Under the pieces are notes generated by a model. That model was not told where the DNA came from. It worked only from the letters and a program-made list of their open reading frames with translations, and made no database searches. From assembly GCA_026647295.1 (NCBI GenBank), contig JAPKHB010000257.1, forward strand, positions 1 to 5,878: 5,878 nt of DNA, in the 5' to 3' direction. The position numbers were made by a program, and so were the translations under genes. Shown piece after piece: positions 1-5,396 of the stretch (its first letter is position 1; every line of letters begins with the position of its first letter). The stretch comes from Planctomycetota bacterium (GTDB lineage Bacteria; Planctomycetota; PLA2; JAEUHO01).

Positions 1-1029
1 CACCACCCCGGCCTTGTGCCGCGCGGTGCCCACCAGGCGTAGGCCCGGCTGCCCGGCGAGTTGCTCGGTCGCGTAGGCCAGCAGGGCGGCCTCGTGGGCG
101 GCGATGCGGTCCAGGCCCACCTCTTCCAGGAAGGCGATGGCCGCGCCCAGCCCGACGATGCCGCCGACGTCCGGCGTGCCGGCCTCGAAGCGGTGGGGCG
201 GCGGGGCGTAGGTCGTCCCCGTGAAGCGCACCGAGCGGATCATCTCGCCCCCGCCCTGCCAGGGCGGCATGCGATCGAGCAGGTCGCGGCGCGCCCACAG
301 GACGCCGACGCCCATCGGCGCGTACATCTTGTGCCCGGAGAACGCCAGGAAGTCGGCCCCGAGGGCGCCCACGTCCACGCGCGCGTGCGGCACGCCCTGG
401 GCGGCGTCCACCAGCACCCGGGCCCCGACCGCGTGCGCGGCGGCGATCACCCGCTCCAGCGGGTTCACCGTGCCGAGCGCGTTGGAGGTGTGCGTCACGG
501 CCACGAGCCGCGTCCGCGCGCCCAGCCGGGCCTCGTACGCCGCCAGGTCCAGTTCCCCCCGTTCGTCGATGGGGGCGACGACGATCCGCGCCCCGGTGCG
601 CTCGCACAGGAGCTGCCAGGGCACGATGTTGGAGTGGTGCTCCATCTCCGTCACGACGATCTCGTCGCCGGGGCCCACCGCCGTCGGGCCGTAGGCCTGG
701 GCCACCAGGTTGATGCCCTCGGTGGTCCCGCGCACGAACACGACCTCGGAGGCGTCGGCGGCCCCGAGGAAGCGGCGCACCGCCTCGCGCGTCGCCTCCT
801 GCGCCTCGGTGGCCTCCTGGCTCAAGCGGTGTACGCCCCGGTGCACGTTGGCGTTGTGGCGCCGGTAGTAGGCGTCCACGGCGCGCAGCACGGACTCGGG
901 CTTCTGGCTGGTGGCGGCCGTGTCGAGGTAGACGAGGGGCTTGCCGCCCACCTCGCGCGAAAGGATCGGGAACCGATCGCGCAGCGCGCGCCCCAGCGCG
1001 TCGGGGGGGGCGGCGGCGGCGGGCTTCAC
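1..1029 (-). CDS. sufS: SufS cysteine desulfurase (3' end cut by window edge)
   Basis: PLP-dependent group II cysteine desulfurase that removes sulfur from L-cysteine and holds it as a persulfide for the SufBCD scaffold in the cytoplasm. The 343 visible residues include LDTAATSQKP (35-44), NVHRGVHRLS (61-70), RGTTEGIN (100-107), the PLP-stacking His131 in TEMEHHSN, Asp208 and Gln211 in VDAAQGVPH, and the Schiff-base Lys234 in FSGHKMYAP. These match E. coli SufS H123, D200, Q203 and K226 at a constant offset of 8. The persulfide Cys (E. coli C364, expected near residue 372) lies beyond the left edge, so catalytic completeness cannot be judged; about 60-70 residues are missing. The start is GTG at 1029-1027, overlapping the sufD stop as GTGA; no alternative start is evident just upstream. 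The paralogue CsdA is excluded mainly by operon context. The N-terminus has an Ala/Pro run coded by repeated GCC and a C8 tract. Confidence 0.96.
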   Translation of the reverse strand, partial: MKPAAAAPPDALGRALRDRFPILSREVGGKPLVYLDTAATSQKPESVLRAVDAYYRRHNANVHRGVHRLSQEATEAQEATREAVRRFLGAADASEVVFVRGTTEGINLVAQAYGPTAVGPGDEIVVTEMEHHSNIVPWQLLCERTGARIVVAPIDERGELDLAAYEARLGARTRLVAVTHTSNALGTVNPLERVIAAAHAVGARVLVDAAQGVPHARVDVGALGADFLAFSGHKMYAPMGVGVLWARRDLLDRMPPWQGGGEMIRSVRFTGTTYAPPPHRFEAGTPDVGGIVGLGAAIAFLEEVGLDRIAAHEAALLAYATEQLAGQPGLRLVGTARHKAGVV

Positions 1030-2390
1030 CGGCGCCCCCCGGCGCCGGGGGCCAGGTCCAGGCGTGCGGCCAGCAGGGCCGCCAGGCCCGCGCGCACGCG
1101 CTCCTCGGCGGCGCGCTCGATCACCTCGTCGGCGAAGGCGTGGACGAGCAGGTGGCCCGCGGCGGCCGCGTCCAGGCCCCGTGTGCGCAGGTAGAAGAGG
1201 GCCTCGTCGTCGAGTTGGCCGATGGTCGCGCCGTGCGAGCACTTCACGTCGTCGGCGTGGATCTCGAGCTGCGGGCGCGTCTCCGCCAGGGCTTCGGGCG
1301 AGAGCAGGAGGTTGTGGTTGGCCTGCTCCGCGGCGGTCTGCTGCGCGTCGGCCTCCACGATCACGCGCCCGGTGAAGGCCCCGATGCTGCGCCCGGCAAG
1401 CACGCCCTTGTACAATTGGCGGCTCGTGCACCGGGGGGCGGCGTGGCGGACCACGGTGTGGTGGTCGGCGTGCTCGCGGCCCGCCAGCGCGTACAGCCCC
1501 GAGAGGTCGCACGCGGCCCCCGGCTCCGCCAGATCCACGTGCGTCTCGTGGCGGCACAGGGCCCCGCCCAGGGTGACGGCGACCTGCGTGAATCGGGCGT
1601 CGCGGGCGAGCCGCGCCGCGGTGAAGCCCAGGTGGTGCTCGGCGCCCCCCTCGCGCTGGACGCGCACCACCTCGAGCGCGGCACCGGCCCCGAGGCGCGC
1701 CTCGAGGACCGTGTTGGTGAGGCCCCCGACCTCGCCGAGCGCGCCCACGCACTCGAGCCCGTAGCGTTCGACCACCACGGCCCGGGCGCCCGCGCCCAGG
1801 TCGAGCAGGAGGCGCGGGTGGGCGGCGCTGGGTTCGCCGCGGGGCTCGGCCAGGAAGATGGCCTGGATCGGGTCGTCGACGCAGGCGCCCGGGGGCAGGC
1901 GCAGCCACAGCCCGTCGGCGAGGAAGGCCGTGTTGAGGGCCACGAACGGATGGCGCGCGGCGGCGGCGAGCGTCCCCAGGACCGCCCCGGGTCCGTCCGC
2001 GGCGCCGGTCCGGGTCAACGCCTCGGCGAGCGGTCCGAGCTCCGTGCCCTCGGGCAGCGCGCCCGTGCGCGAGAGCGTGGGCTCGAAGCGTCCGTTGAGG
2101 AAGACGAGCCGCGGCCCGCGGTCCAGGCCGAGGGCGAAGCGCTGCGGCGCGAGCGTCGCCGGCCGGGTGCTGGTGCGGGGGGCGAGGGGGAAGCGGTGCC
2201 GGCGCAGCGGGGTGACGTCGGTGTAGATCCACTCCTCGTCCCGGCGGGTGGGGAAGCCCTGGTCCAGGAAGGCCCGCATCGCCTCGCGGCGCACCTCGAG
2301 CAGCCAGCCCGGGGCGCGGCCCGCCTCCTCCTGCTCGCGGCGCTCGAAGTCGGCGAGGAAGGCGTTGGCTTCGGTGACCAGGTTGGGCAT
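1026..2390 (-). CDS. sufD: SufD, Fe-S scaffold complex subunit
   Basis: A 454-residue SufD protein, the SufB paralogue that pairs with SufB and SufC in the SufBC2D scaffold, where the SufB-SufD interface is thought to host nascent clusters and SufD helps iron entry. The N-terminal helical part carries the family's RRDEEWIYTDVTPL segment (49-62). The beta-helix core follows, with HETHVDL (291-297), SRQLYKGVLAGRS (323-335) and the diagnostic DDVKCSHGATIG (380-391). The latter holds Cys384 and His386, equivalent to E. coli C358 and the important H360. A C-terminal helical segment (about 398-446) ends in an Ala/Gly/Arg tail. The length is slightly above E. coli SufD (423). ATG at 2390 has a GAGG Shine-Dalgarno at 2399-2396 with a 5-nt spacer. 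It lies 59 bp after sufC, the largest gap in the operon, and overlaps sufS by 4 bp. This reading frame stays open far upstream through sufC and sufB, but homology begins only at this ATG. Confidence 0.95.
   Translation of the reverse strand: MPNLVTEANAFLADFERREQEEAGRAPGWLLEVRREAMRAFLDQGFPTRRDEEWIYTDVTPLRRHRFPLAPRTSTRPATLAPQRFALGLDRGPRLVFLNGRFEPTLSRTGALPEGTELGPLAEALTRTGAADGPGAVLGTLAAAARHPFVALNTAFLADGLWLRLPPGACVDDPIQAIFLAEPRGEPSAAHPRLLLDLGAGARAVVVERYGLECVGALGEVGGLTNTVLEARLGAGAALEVVRVQREGGAEHHLGFTAARLARDARFTQVAVTLGGALCRHETHVDLAEPGAACDLSGLYALAGREHADHHTVVRHAAPRCTSRQLYKGVLAGRSIGAFTGRVIVEADAQQTAAEQANHNLLLSPEALAETRPQLEIHADDVKCSHGATIGQLDDEALFYLRTRGLDAAAAGHLLVHAFADEVIERAAEERVRAGLAALLAARLDLAPGAGGRR
1029..1048 (-). 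promoter_or_regulatory. Perfect GC hairpin at the sufD/sufS junction
   Basis: In the mRNA direction (1048 to 1029) the DNA reads CCGGCGCC, then GGGG, then GGCGCCGG: a perfect 8-bp all-GC stem with a 4-nt loop. The last stem base is the G of the sufS GTG start, and the loop G-run is the only Shine-Dalgarno-like stretch in front of it. Folded, it should block independent initiation at sufS; ribosomes completing sufD would unwind it. It is coding for the last SufD residues (AGGRR), so codon bias could also have produced it. The role as a coupling device is inference. Confidence 0.45.
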
Positions 2391-2435
2391 GCGCGCCTCG
2401 TGGGAGCCGGGGAAGGGGCGACGGGACGGAAGGAC

Positions 2436-2463
2436 CAGGAGCGGGGGGATCAGGAGCGGGGGG
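2436..2463. repeat. 13-bp tandem repeat with 15-bp period across the sufC stop codon
   Basis: CAGGAGCGGGGGG (plus strand) occurs at 2436-2448 and 2451-2463, separated by 2 bp. The second copy codes for the last residues of SufC (Pro-Arg-Ser and part of the TGA); the first lies just after the stop. In the sufC frame the DNA beyond the stop would again read Ser-Pro-Arg-Ser, so it looks like a 15-bp duplication of the gene's 3' end. The rest of the 59-bp sufC-sufD gap (2391-2449) holds only the sufD ribosome site. Confidence 0.6.
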
Positions 2464-3235
2464 CGGCGGCCGGCTCCTCGAGCCAGGCGTACCCGCGCCG
2501 CTCGAGCTCGAGCGCGAGCTCCTTGCCGCCGGAGTGCACGATCCGGCCGTCGGCCAGCACGTGCACGAAGTCCGGCACGATGTGGTCGAGCAGGCGCTGG
2601 TAGTGCGTGATGACGAGGAAGCCCCGGCCGGGGCCGCGCAGCGCGTTCACGCCCTTGGCCACGATCTTGAGCGCGTCGATGTCCAGGCCCGAGTCGGTCT
2701 CGTCCAGGATCGCCAGGCGCGGCTCCAGCACGAGCATCTGCAAGACCTCGTTGCGCTTCTTCTCGCCCCCGCTGAAGCCGTCGTTCACGGCGCGGGAGAG
2801 CATGTCGTGCGCCATCTCGATCAGGTCCGCCTTCTGGCGCGCCAGCTTGAGGAACTGGAAGGCGTCGAGCTCGGGTTCGCCCCGGTGCGCGCGGATCGCG
2901 TTGAGGCCCTCGCGCAGCATGGTGCTGCTGGTGACGCCGGGGATCTCGACCGGGTACTGGAACGCCAGGAACACGCCTTCGCGGGCCCGGGCCTCGGGCT
3001 CGAGGGCGAGCAGGTCCTGGCCTTCGTAGCGGACGCGCCCCCCCGTCACGACGGCGCTCGGGTGCCCGGTGAGGGCGCGGGCCAGCGTGCTCTTGCCCGA
3101 CCCGTTGGGGCCCATGATCGCGTGGACCTCGCCCGCGCGGATCACGAGGTCGAGGCCCTTGAGGATCTCCTTGCCGCCGGCGGAGGCCTGGAGGTTCTCG
3201 ATGGCCAGCAGGGGCGGGGCCGGGGCTGCGCTCAT
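2450..3235 (-). CDS. sufC: SufC, ABC-type ATPase of the SUF scaffold
   Basis: A cytosolic ABC ATPase of 261 residues that powers conformational change in the SufB-SufD dimer during cluster assembly; it is not a transporter subunit. Walker A is GPNGSGKST (42-50), the Q-loop is Gln93 in AFQYPVEIPG, the signature is FSGGEKKRNE (154-163), Walker B is LAILDETDSGLDID (174-187) with catalytic Glu179, and the H-loop His211 lies in VITHYQRLL. The FSGGEKKRNE and DSGLDIDALK strings are typical of SufC rather than of transport ATPases. Length is close to the usual 248-260. ATG at 3235 is preceded by AGGAG with a 6-nt spacer, and this ribosome site overlaps the TAG stop of sufB (TAGGAG), so translation is probably coupled. 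The gap to sufB is 9 bp. The TGA stop sits inside a short tandem repeat shared with the following intergenic DNA. Confidence 0.98.
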   Translation of the reverse strand: MSAAPAPPLLAIENLQASAGGKEILKGLDLVIRAGEVHAIMGPNGSGKSTLARALTGHPSAVVTGGRVRYEGQDLLALEPEARAREGVFLAFQYPVEIPGVTSSTMLREGLNAIRAHRGEPELDAFQFLKLARQKADLIEMAHDMLSRAVNDGFSGGEKKRNEVLQMLVLEPRLAILDETDSGLDIDALKIVAKGVNALRGPGRGFLVITHYQRLLDHIVPDFVHVLADGRIVHSGGKELALELERRGYAWLEEPAAAPRS

Positions 3236-3244
3236 GGGGGGCTC

Positions 3245-4705
3245 CTATCCGACGGCGCCTTCGAGGCTCACGCTCAACAGCTTCTGGGCCTCGACCGCGA
3301 ACTCCATCGGCAGCTCGCGGAAGACCTCCTTGCAGAAGCCGTTGACGATGAGGTTGACCGCGTCCTCTTCGCCCAGCCCGCGCTGCTTGAGGTAGAAGAT
3401 CTGGTCCTCCCCGATGCGGCTCGTCGAGGCCTCGTGCTCGATGCGCGCCGTCGGGTTCTTCACGTCCAGGTAGGGGAAGGTGTGCGCCCCGCACGTGGCG
3501 CTCATCAGCAGCGAGTCGCACTGCGAGTAGTTGCGCGCGCCGTCGGCGCCGGGCAGCACCTTGACGGCGCCGCGGTAGGTGTTCTGGCCGTGGCCCGCGG
3601 AGATGCCCTTGGAGATGATCGTGCTGCGCGTGCGCCGGCCGATGTGGATCATCTTGGTGCCGGTGTCCGCCTGCTGGTAGTTGTTGGTCAGGGCGACGCT
3701 GTAGAACTCGCCGATCGAGTCGTCTCCCTGCAGGATGCACGAGGGGTACTTCCAGGTGATCGCCGAACCGGTCTCGACCTGGGTCCAGGAGATCTTCGAG
3801 CGCCGCCCGCGGCAGGCCCCGCGCTTGGTCACGAAGTTGTAGATGCCCCCGCGCCCCTGGGCGTCGCCCGGGTACCAGTTCTGCACCGTCGAGTACTTGA
3901 TCTGGGCGTCGTCGAGCGCCACGAGCTCGACGACGGCGGCGTGGAGCTGGTTCTCGTCGCGCTTGGGGGCGGTGCAGCCCTCCAGGTAGCTCACGCTCGC
4001 ACCCTCGTCGGCGACGATCAGGGTGCGCTCGAATTGCCCCGTGTTCGCCGCGTTGATGCGGAAGTACGTCGACAACTCCATGGGGCAGCGCACCCCCTTG
4101 GGGATGTAGACGAAGCTGCCGTCCGAGAACACGGCGCTGTTGAGCGCCGCGAAGAAGTTGTCGTTGCGCGGCACGACGGTGCCGAGGTAGCGGCGCACGA
4201 GGTCCGGGTGCTCGCGCACGGCCTCGCTGAAGGAGCAGAACACGATCCCCAGGTCGGCCAGCTTGCTCTTGAAGGTCGTGGCCACCGAGACGCTGTCGAA
4301 GACGGCGTCCACGGCGACGCCCGCCAGCACCTCGCGTTCGTGCAGGGGGATGCCCAGCTTCTCGTACGTGGCCAGCAGCTGCGGGTCGACCTCGTCCAGG
4401 CTCCGGGGCCCGTCGGCCTGGCGCTTGGGCGCGGCGTAGTAGGTGATCTCCTGGTAGTCGATGGGCGGGTAGCGCACGCGCGCCCAGGTCGGCTCCTTCA
4501 TGCCCCGCCAGGTGGCAAAGGCCTTGAGGCGCCACTCCAGGAGCCAGGCCGGCTCCTCCTTCTTGGCGGAGATCAGGCCGATCACCGCCTCGGAGAGGCC
4601 CTTGGGGATCCGGTCCTCCTCGATGGCGGTGACGAAGCCCCACTCGTACTCCTTGGCGGCGAGGGCTTCGATCTCGGCGTTCTTGCCGGGGACGGGCGCG
4701 CTCAT
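3245..4705 (-). CDS. sufB: SufB, Fe-S cluster scaffold protein
   Basis: SufB of 486 residues (E. coli 495), the cytosolic scaffold that accepts persulfide sulfur and assembles the cluster with SufC and SufD. Near-identical family blocks include GIVFCSFSEAV (153-163), PKGVRCPMELSTYFRINAA (202-220), KYSTVQNWYPGD (270-281), WTQVETGSAITWKYPSC (307-323) and TGTKMIHIG (348-356). Aligning by eye to E. coli SufB, the functional residues are all kept: R226/N228 as Arg216/Asn218, C254 as Cys244 in LEGCTAP, C405 as Cys396 in QCDS, and E432/H433/E434 as Glu423/His424/Glu425 in IEHEA. No intein interrupts the gene, although SufB is a known intein host. One oddity is RGRRSK (299-304) where E. coli has EGENSK. 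ATG at 4705 has a strong GGAGG at 4718-4714 with an 8-nt spacer. It begins 3 bp after the regulator stop. Confidence 0.98.
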   Translation of the reverse strand: MSAPVPGKNAEIEALAAKEYEWGFVTAIEEDRIPKGLSEAVIGLISAKKEEPAWLLEWRLKAFATWRGMKEPTWARVRYPPIDYQEITYYAAPKRQADGPRSLDEVDPQLLATYEKLGIPLHEREVLAGVAVDAVFDSVSVATTFKSKLADLGIVFCSFSEAVREHPDLVRRYLGTVVPRNDNFFAALNSAVFSDGSFVYIPKGVRCPMELSTYFRINAANTGQFERTLIVADEGASVSYLEGCTAPKRDENQLHAAVVELVALDDAQIKYSTVQNWYPGDAQGRGGIYNFVTKRGACRGRRSKISWTQVETGSAITWKYPSCILQGDDSIGEFYSVALTNNYQQADTGTKMIHIGRRTRSTIISKGISAGHGQNTYRGAVKVLPGADGARNYSQCDSLLMSATCGAHTFPYLDVKNPTARIEHEASTSRIGEDQIFYLKQRGLGEEDAVNLIVNGFCKEVFRELPMEFAVEAQKLLSVSLEGAVG

Positions 4706-4708
4706 CGG

Positions 4709-5233
4709 TCAGGCCTCCGCGGCGGGGGTCGGAAGGGGCAGGAGGGGGACCACGGGGCCAGGTGCCGCGCGCGAGGTGGCTCCCGCCACCAGGGACGCGC
4801 CCACCCGCTGGCGCCAGCCGCGCTGCGGCCGCGCCATCTCGGCCAGGGTGATCGAGGCCAGCGCGGCCTGGATCACGGCGTTGATCCGGTCCCAGTTCGT
4901 GCGCGTCGAGCAACTCGAGCCCACCTCGCAGCAGGAGGCGCCGTGGGTGATGCATTCGGTGAGGGAGATGGGCCCCTCCAGCGCCTCGATGATCTGGGCC
5001 ACCGAGATGCGCTCCGGGGCCCGGGCGAGGCGGTAGCCCCCGGTCGGACCGCGTTGGGAGTCCAGGATGCCGGCGCGGCCGAGGGCCTTGAGCAACTTGC
5101 TCACGGTCGGCAGCGGCAGGCCGGTCTCCTGGGCCAGCGCGCTGGCGGCAAGGCGCCCACCCCCCGTCCCGCGCTGGGCCAGGCAGGTGAGCAGCAGGAT
5201 GCCGTAGTCGGCGAGTTTGGTGACGCGAACCAT
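4709..5233 (-). CDS. Rrf2-family Fe-S-responsive regulator of the suf operon
   Basis: A 174-residue Rrf2-family transcription factor, the family of IscR and of SUF regulators described in gammaproteobacteria. The N-terminal winged helix-turn-helix begins VRVTKLADYGILLLTCLAQ (2-20); the recognition region is QETGLPLPTVSKLLKALGRAGIL (35-57) and the wing is RGPTGGYRLAR (61-71). The sensor loop LTECITHGASCCEVGSSC contains Cys94, Cys101, Cys102 and Cys108, consistent with a [2Fe-2S] ligand set. NWDRINAVIQAALASITLAEM (113-133) is the usual dimerisation helix. Residues 137-174 form a Pro/Ala-rich tail beyond the typical length of about 150. ATG at 5233 is chosen because Rrf2 homology starts there; the upstream open frame is low-complexity intergenic translation. 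It has no clear Shine-Dalgarno. First gene of the operon, 3 bp before sufB, so autoregulation with suf is likely. The specific subfamily name is inference. Confidence 0.93.
   Translation of the reverse strand: MVRVTKLADYGILLLTCLAQRGTGGGRLAASALAQETGLPLPTVSKLLKALGRAGILDSQRGPTGGYRLARAPERISVAQIIEALEGPISLTECITHGASCCEVGSSCSTRTNWDRINAVIQAALASITLAEMARPQRGWRQRVGASLVAGATSRAAPGPVVPLLPLPTPAAEA
4714..4718 (-). promoter_or_regulatory. sufB: Ribosome binding site of sufB, inside the regulator's 3' end
   Basis: GGAGG reads 4718 to 4714 on the minus strand, 8 nt before the sufB ATG. It lies within the last codons of the Rrf2 gene, just before its TGA, so ribosomes finishing the regulator would be positioned to start sufB. 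Confidence 0.75.
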
Positions 5234-5258
5234 GGGGGACCCGGGAGCAAATGGTACC

Positions 5259-5300
5259 GAGCCGGTCCGAATCCCGAAGCCCCGGCCGGGAGCCGGTCCG
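5259..5300. repeat. Pair of 11-bp direct repeats, GAGCCGGTCCG
   Basis: GAGCCGGTCCG occurs at 5259-5269 and again, perfectly, at 5290-5300. The period is 31 bp, close to three helical turns, which would place both copies on the same DNA face. They lie 26-36 and 57-67 bp upstream of the regulator ATG, next to and upstream of the tentative -10 at 5256-5251. The first copy also overlaps a short inverted repeat, ACCG-AGC-CGGT (5256-5266). They could be binding sites for the Rrf2 protein, but the sequence does not resemble the E. coli IscR sites, so the function is inference. The repeat itself is seen directly. Confidence 0.5.
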
Positions 5301-5386
5301 GGCCGCGCCGTGGCACCCCCGCGGGGCGGCCCGGGGCGGGCGGGGCCCCGCCGGCCCGTTGCACTATCCTCGCCGCCCCCCGTCGC

Positions 5387-5391
5387 GGAGG
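5387..5391 (+). promoter_or_regulatory. truB: Ribosome binding site of truB
   Basis: GGAGG lies at 5387-5391 with a 5-nt spacer to the GTG at 5397. It supports this GTG as the truB start, because no in-frame ATG occurs before codon 26 and starting there would remove the conserved N-terminal strand. Confidence 0.75.
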
Positions 5392-5396
5392 ACCCC

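Larger units (their letters stand above)
5234..5396. promoter_or_regulatory. Divergent suf / truB intergenic control region
   Basis: This 163-bp stretch lies between the start codons of the Rrf2 regulator (minus) and truB (plus) and is the obvious place for both promoters. For the suf direction a -10-like TACCAT occurs at 5256-5251, 17 nt before the ATG, with only a poor -35 (TTCGGG-like) about 16 bp further up; it would give a very short leader. For truB a TATCCT lies at 5365-5370, without a recognisable -35. The region also contains an 11-bp direct repeat and several GC palindromes. The location is well supported; the individual promoter hexamers are weak guesses because the consensus of this organism is unknown. 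Confidence 0.45.

Noticed and set aside
61..2603. Long plus-strand open frames antisense to sufS, sufD and sufC (for example 61-1194 and 1140-2603).
   Set aside because: They are shadows of the strongly coding minus strand: biased Arg/Gly/Ala/His composition, no recognisable domain and no gene-like spacing.
3245..4705. Possible intein in SufB, a known intein insertion target.
   Set aside because: The protein is normal length and all conserved blocks are contiguous around Cys244 and Cys396; no splicing motifs are seen.
2391..4955. A reading frame open from 4955 down through sufB and sufC into sufD, which would suggest a giant SufD fusion.
   Set aside because: The upstream part is a low-complexity Arg/Pro/Gly/Ala translation of sufB and sufC in the wrong frame, as expected at this GC content. 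SufD homology and a ribosome site begin at 2390.
5316..5352. GC palindromes in the intergenic region: CCCCGCGGGG (5317-5326) and GGCGGGGCCCCGCC (5339-5352), as possible terminator or operator.
   Set aside because: They have no loop and no T-run, so they are not intrinsic terminators, and palindromes of this size are expected by chance in DNA that is almost all G and C.
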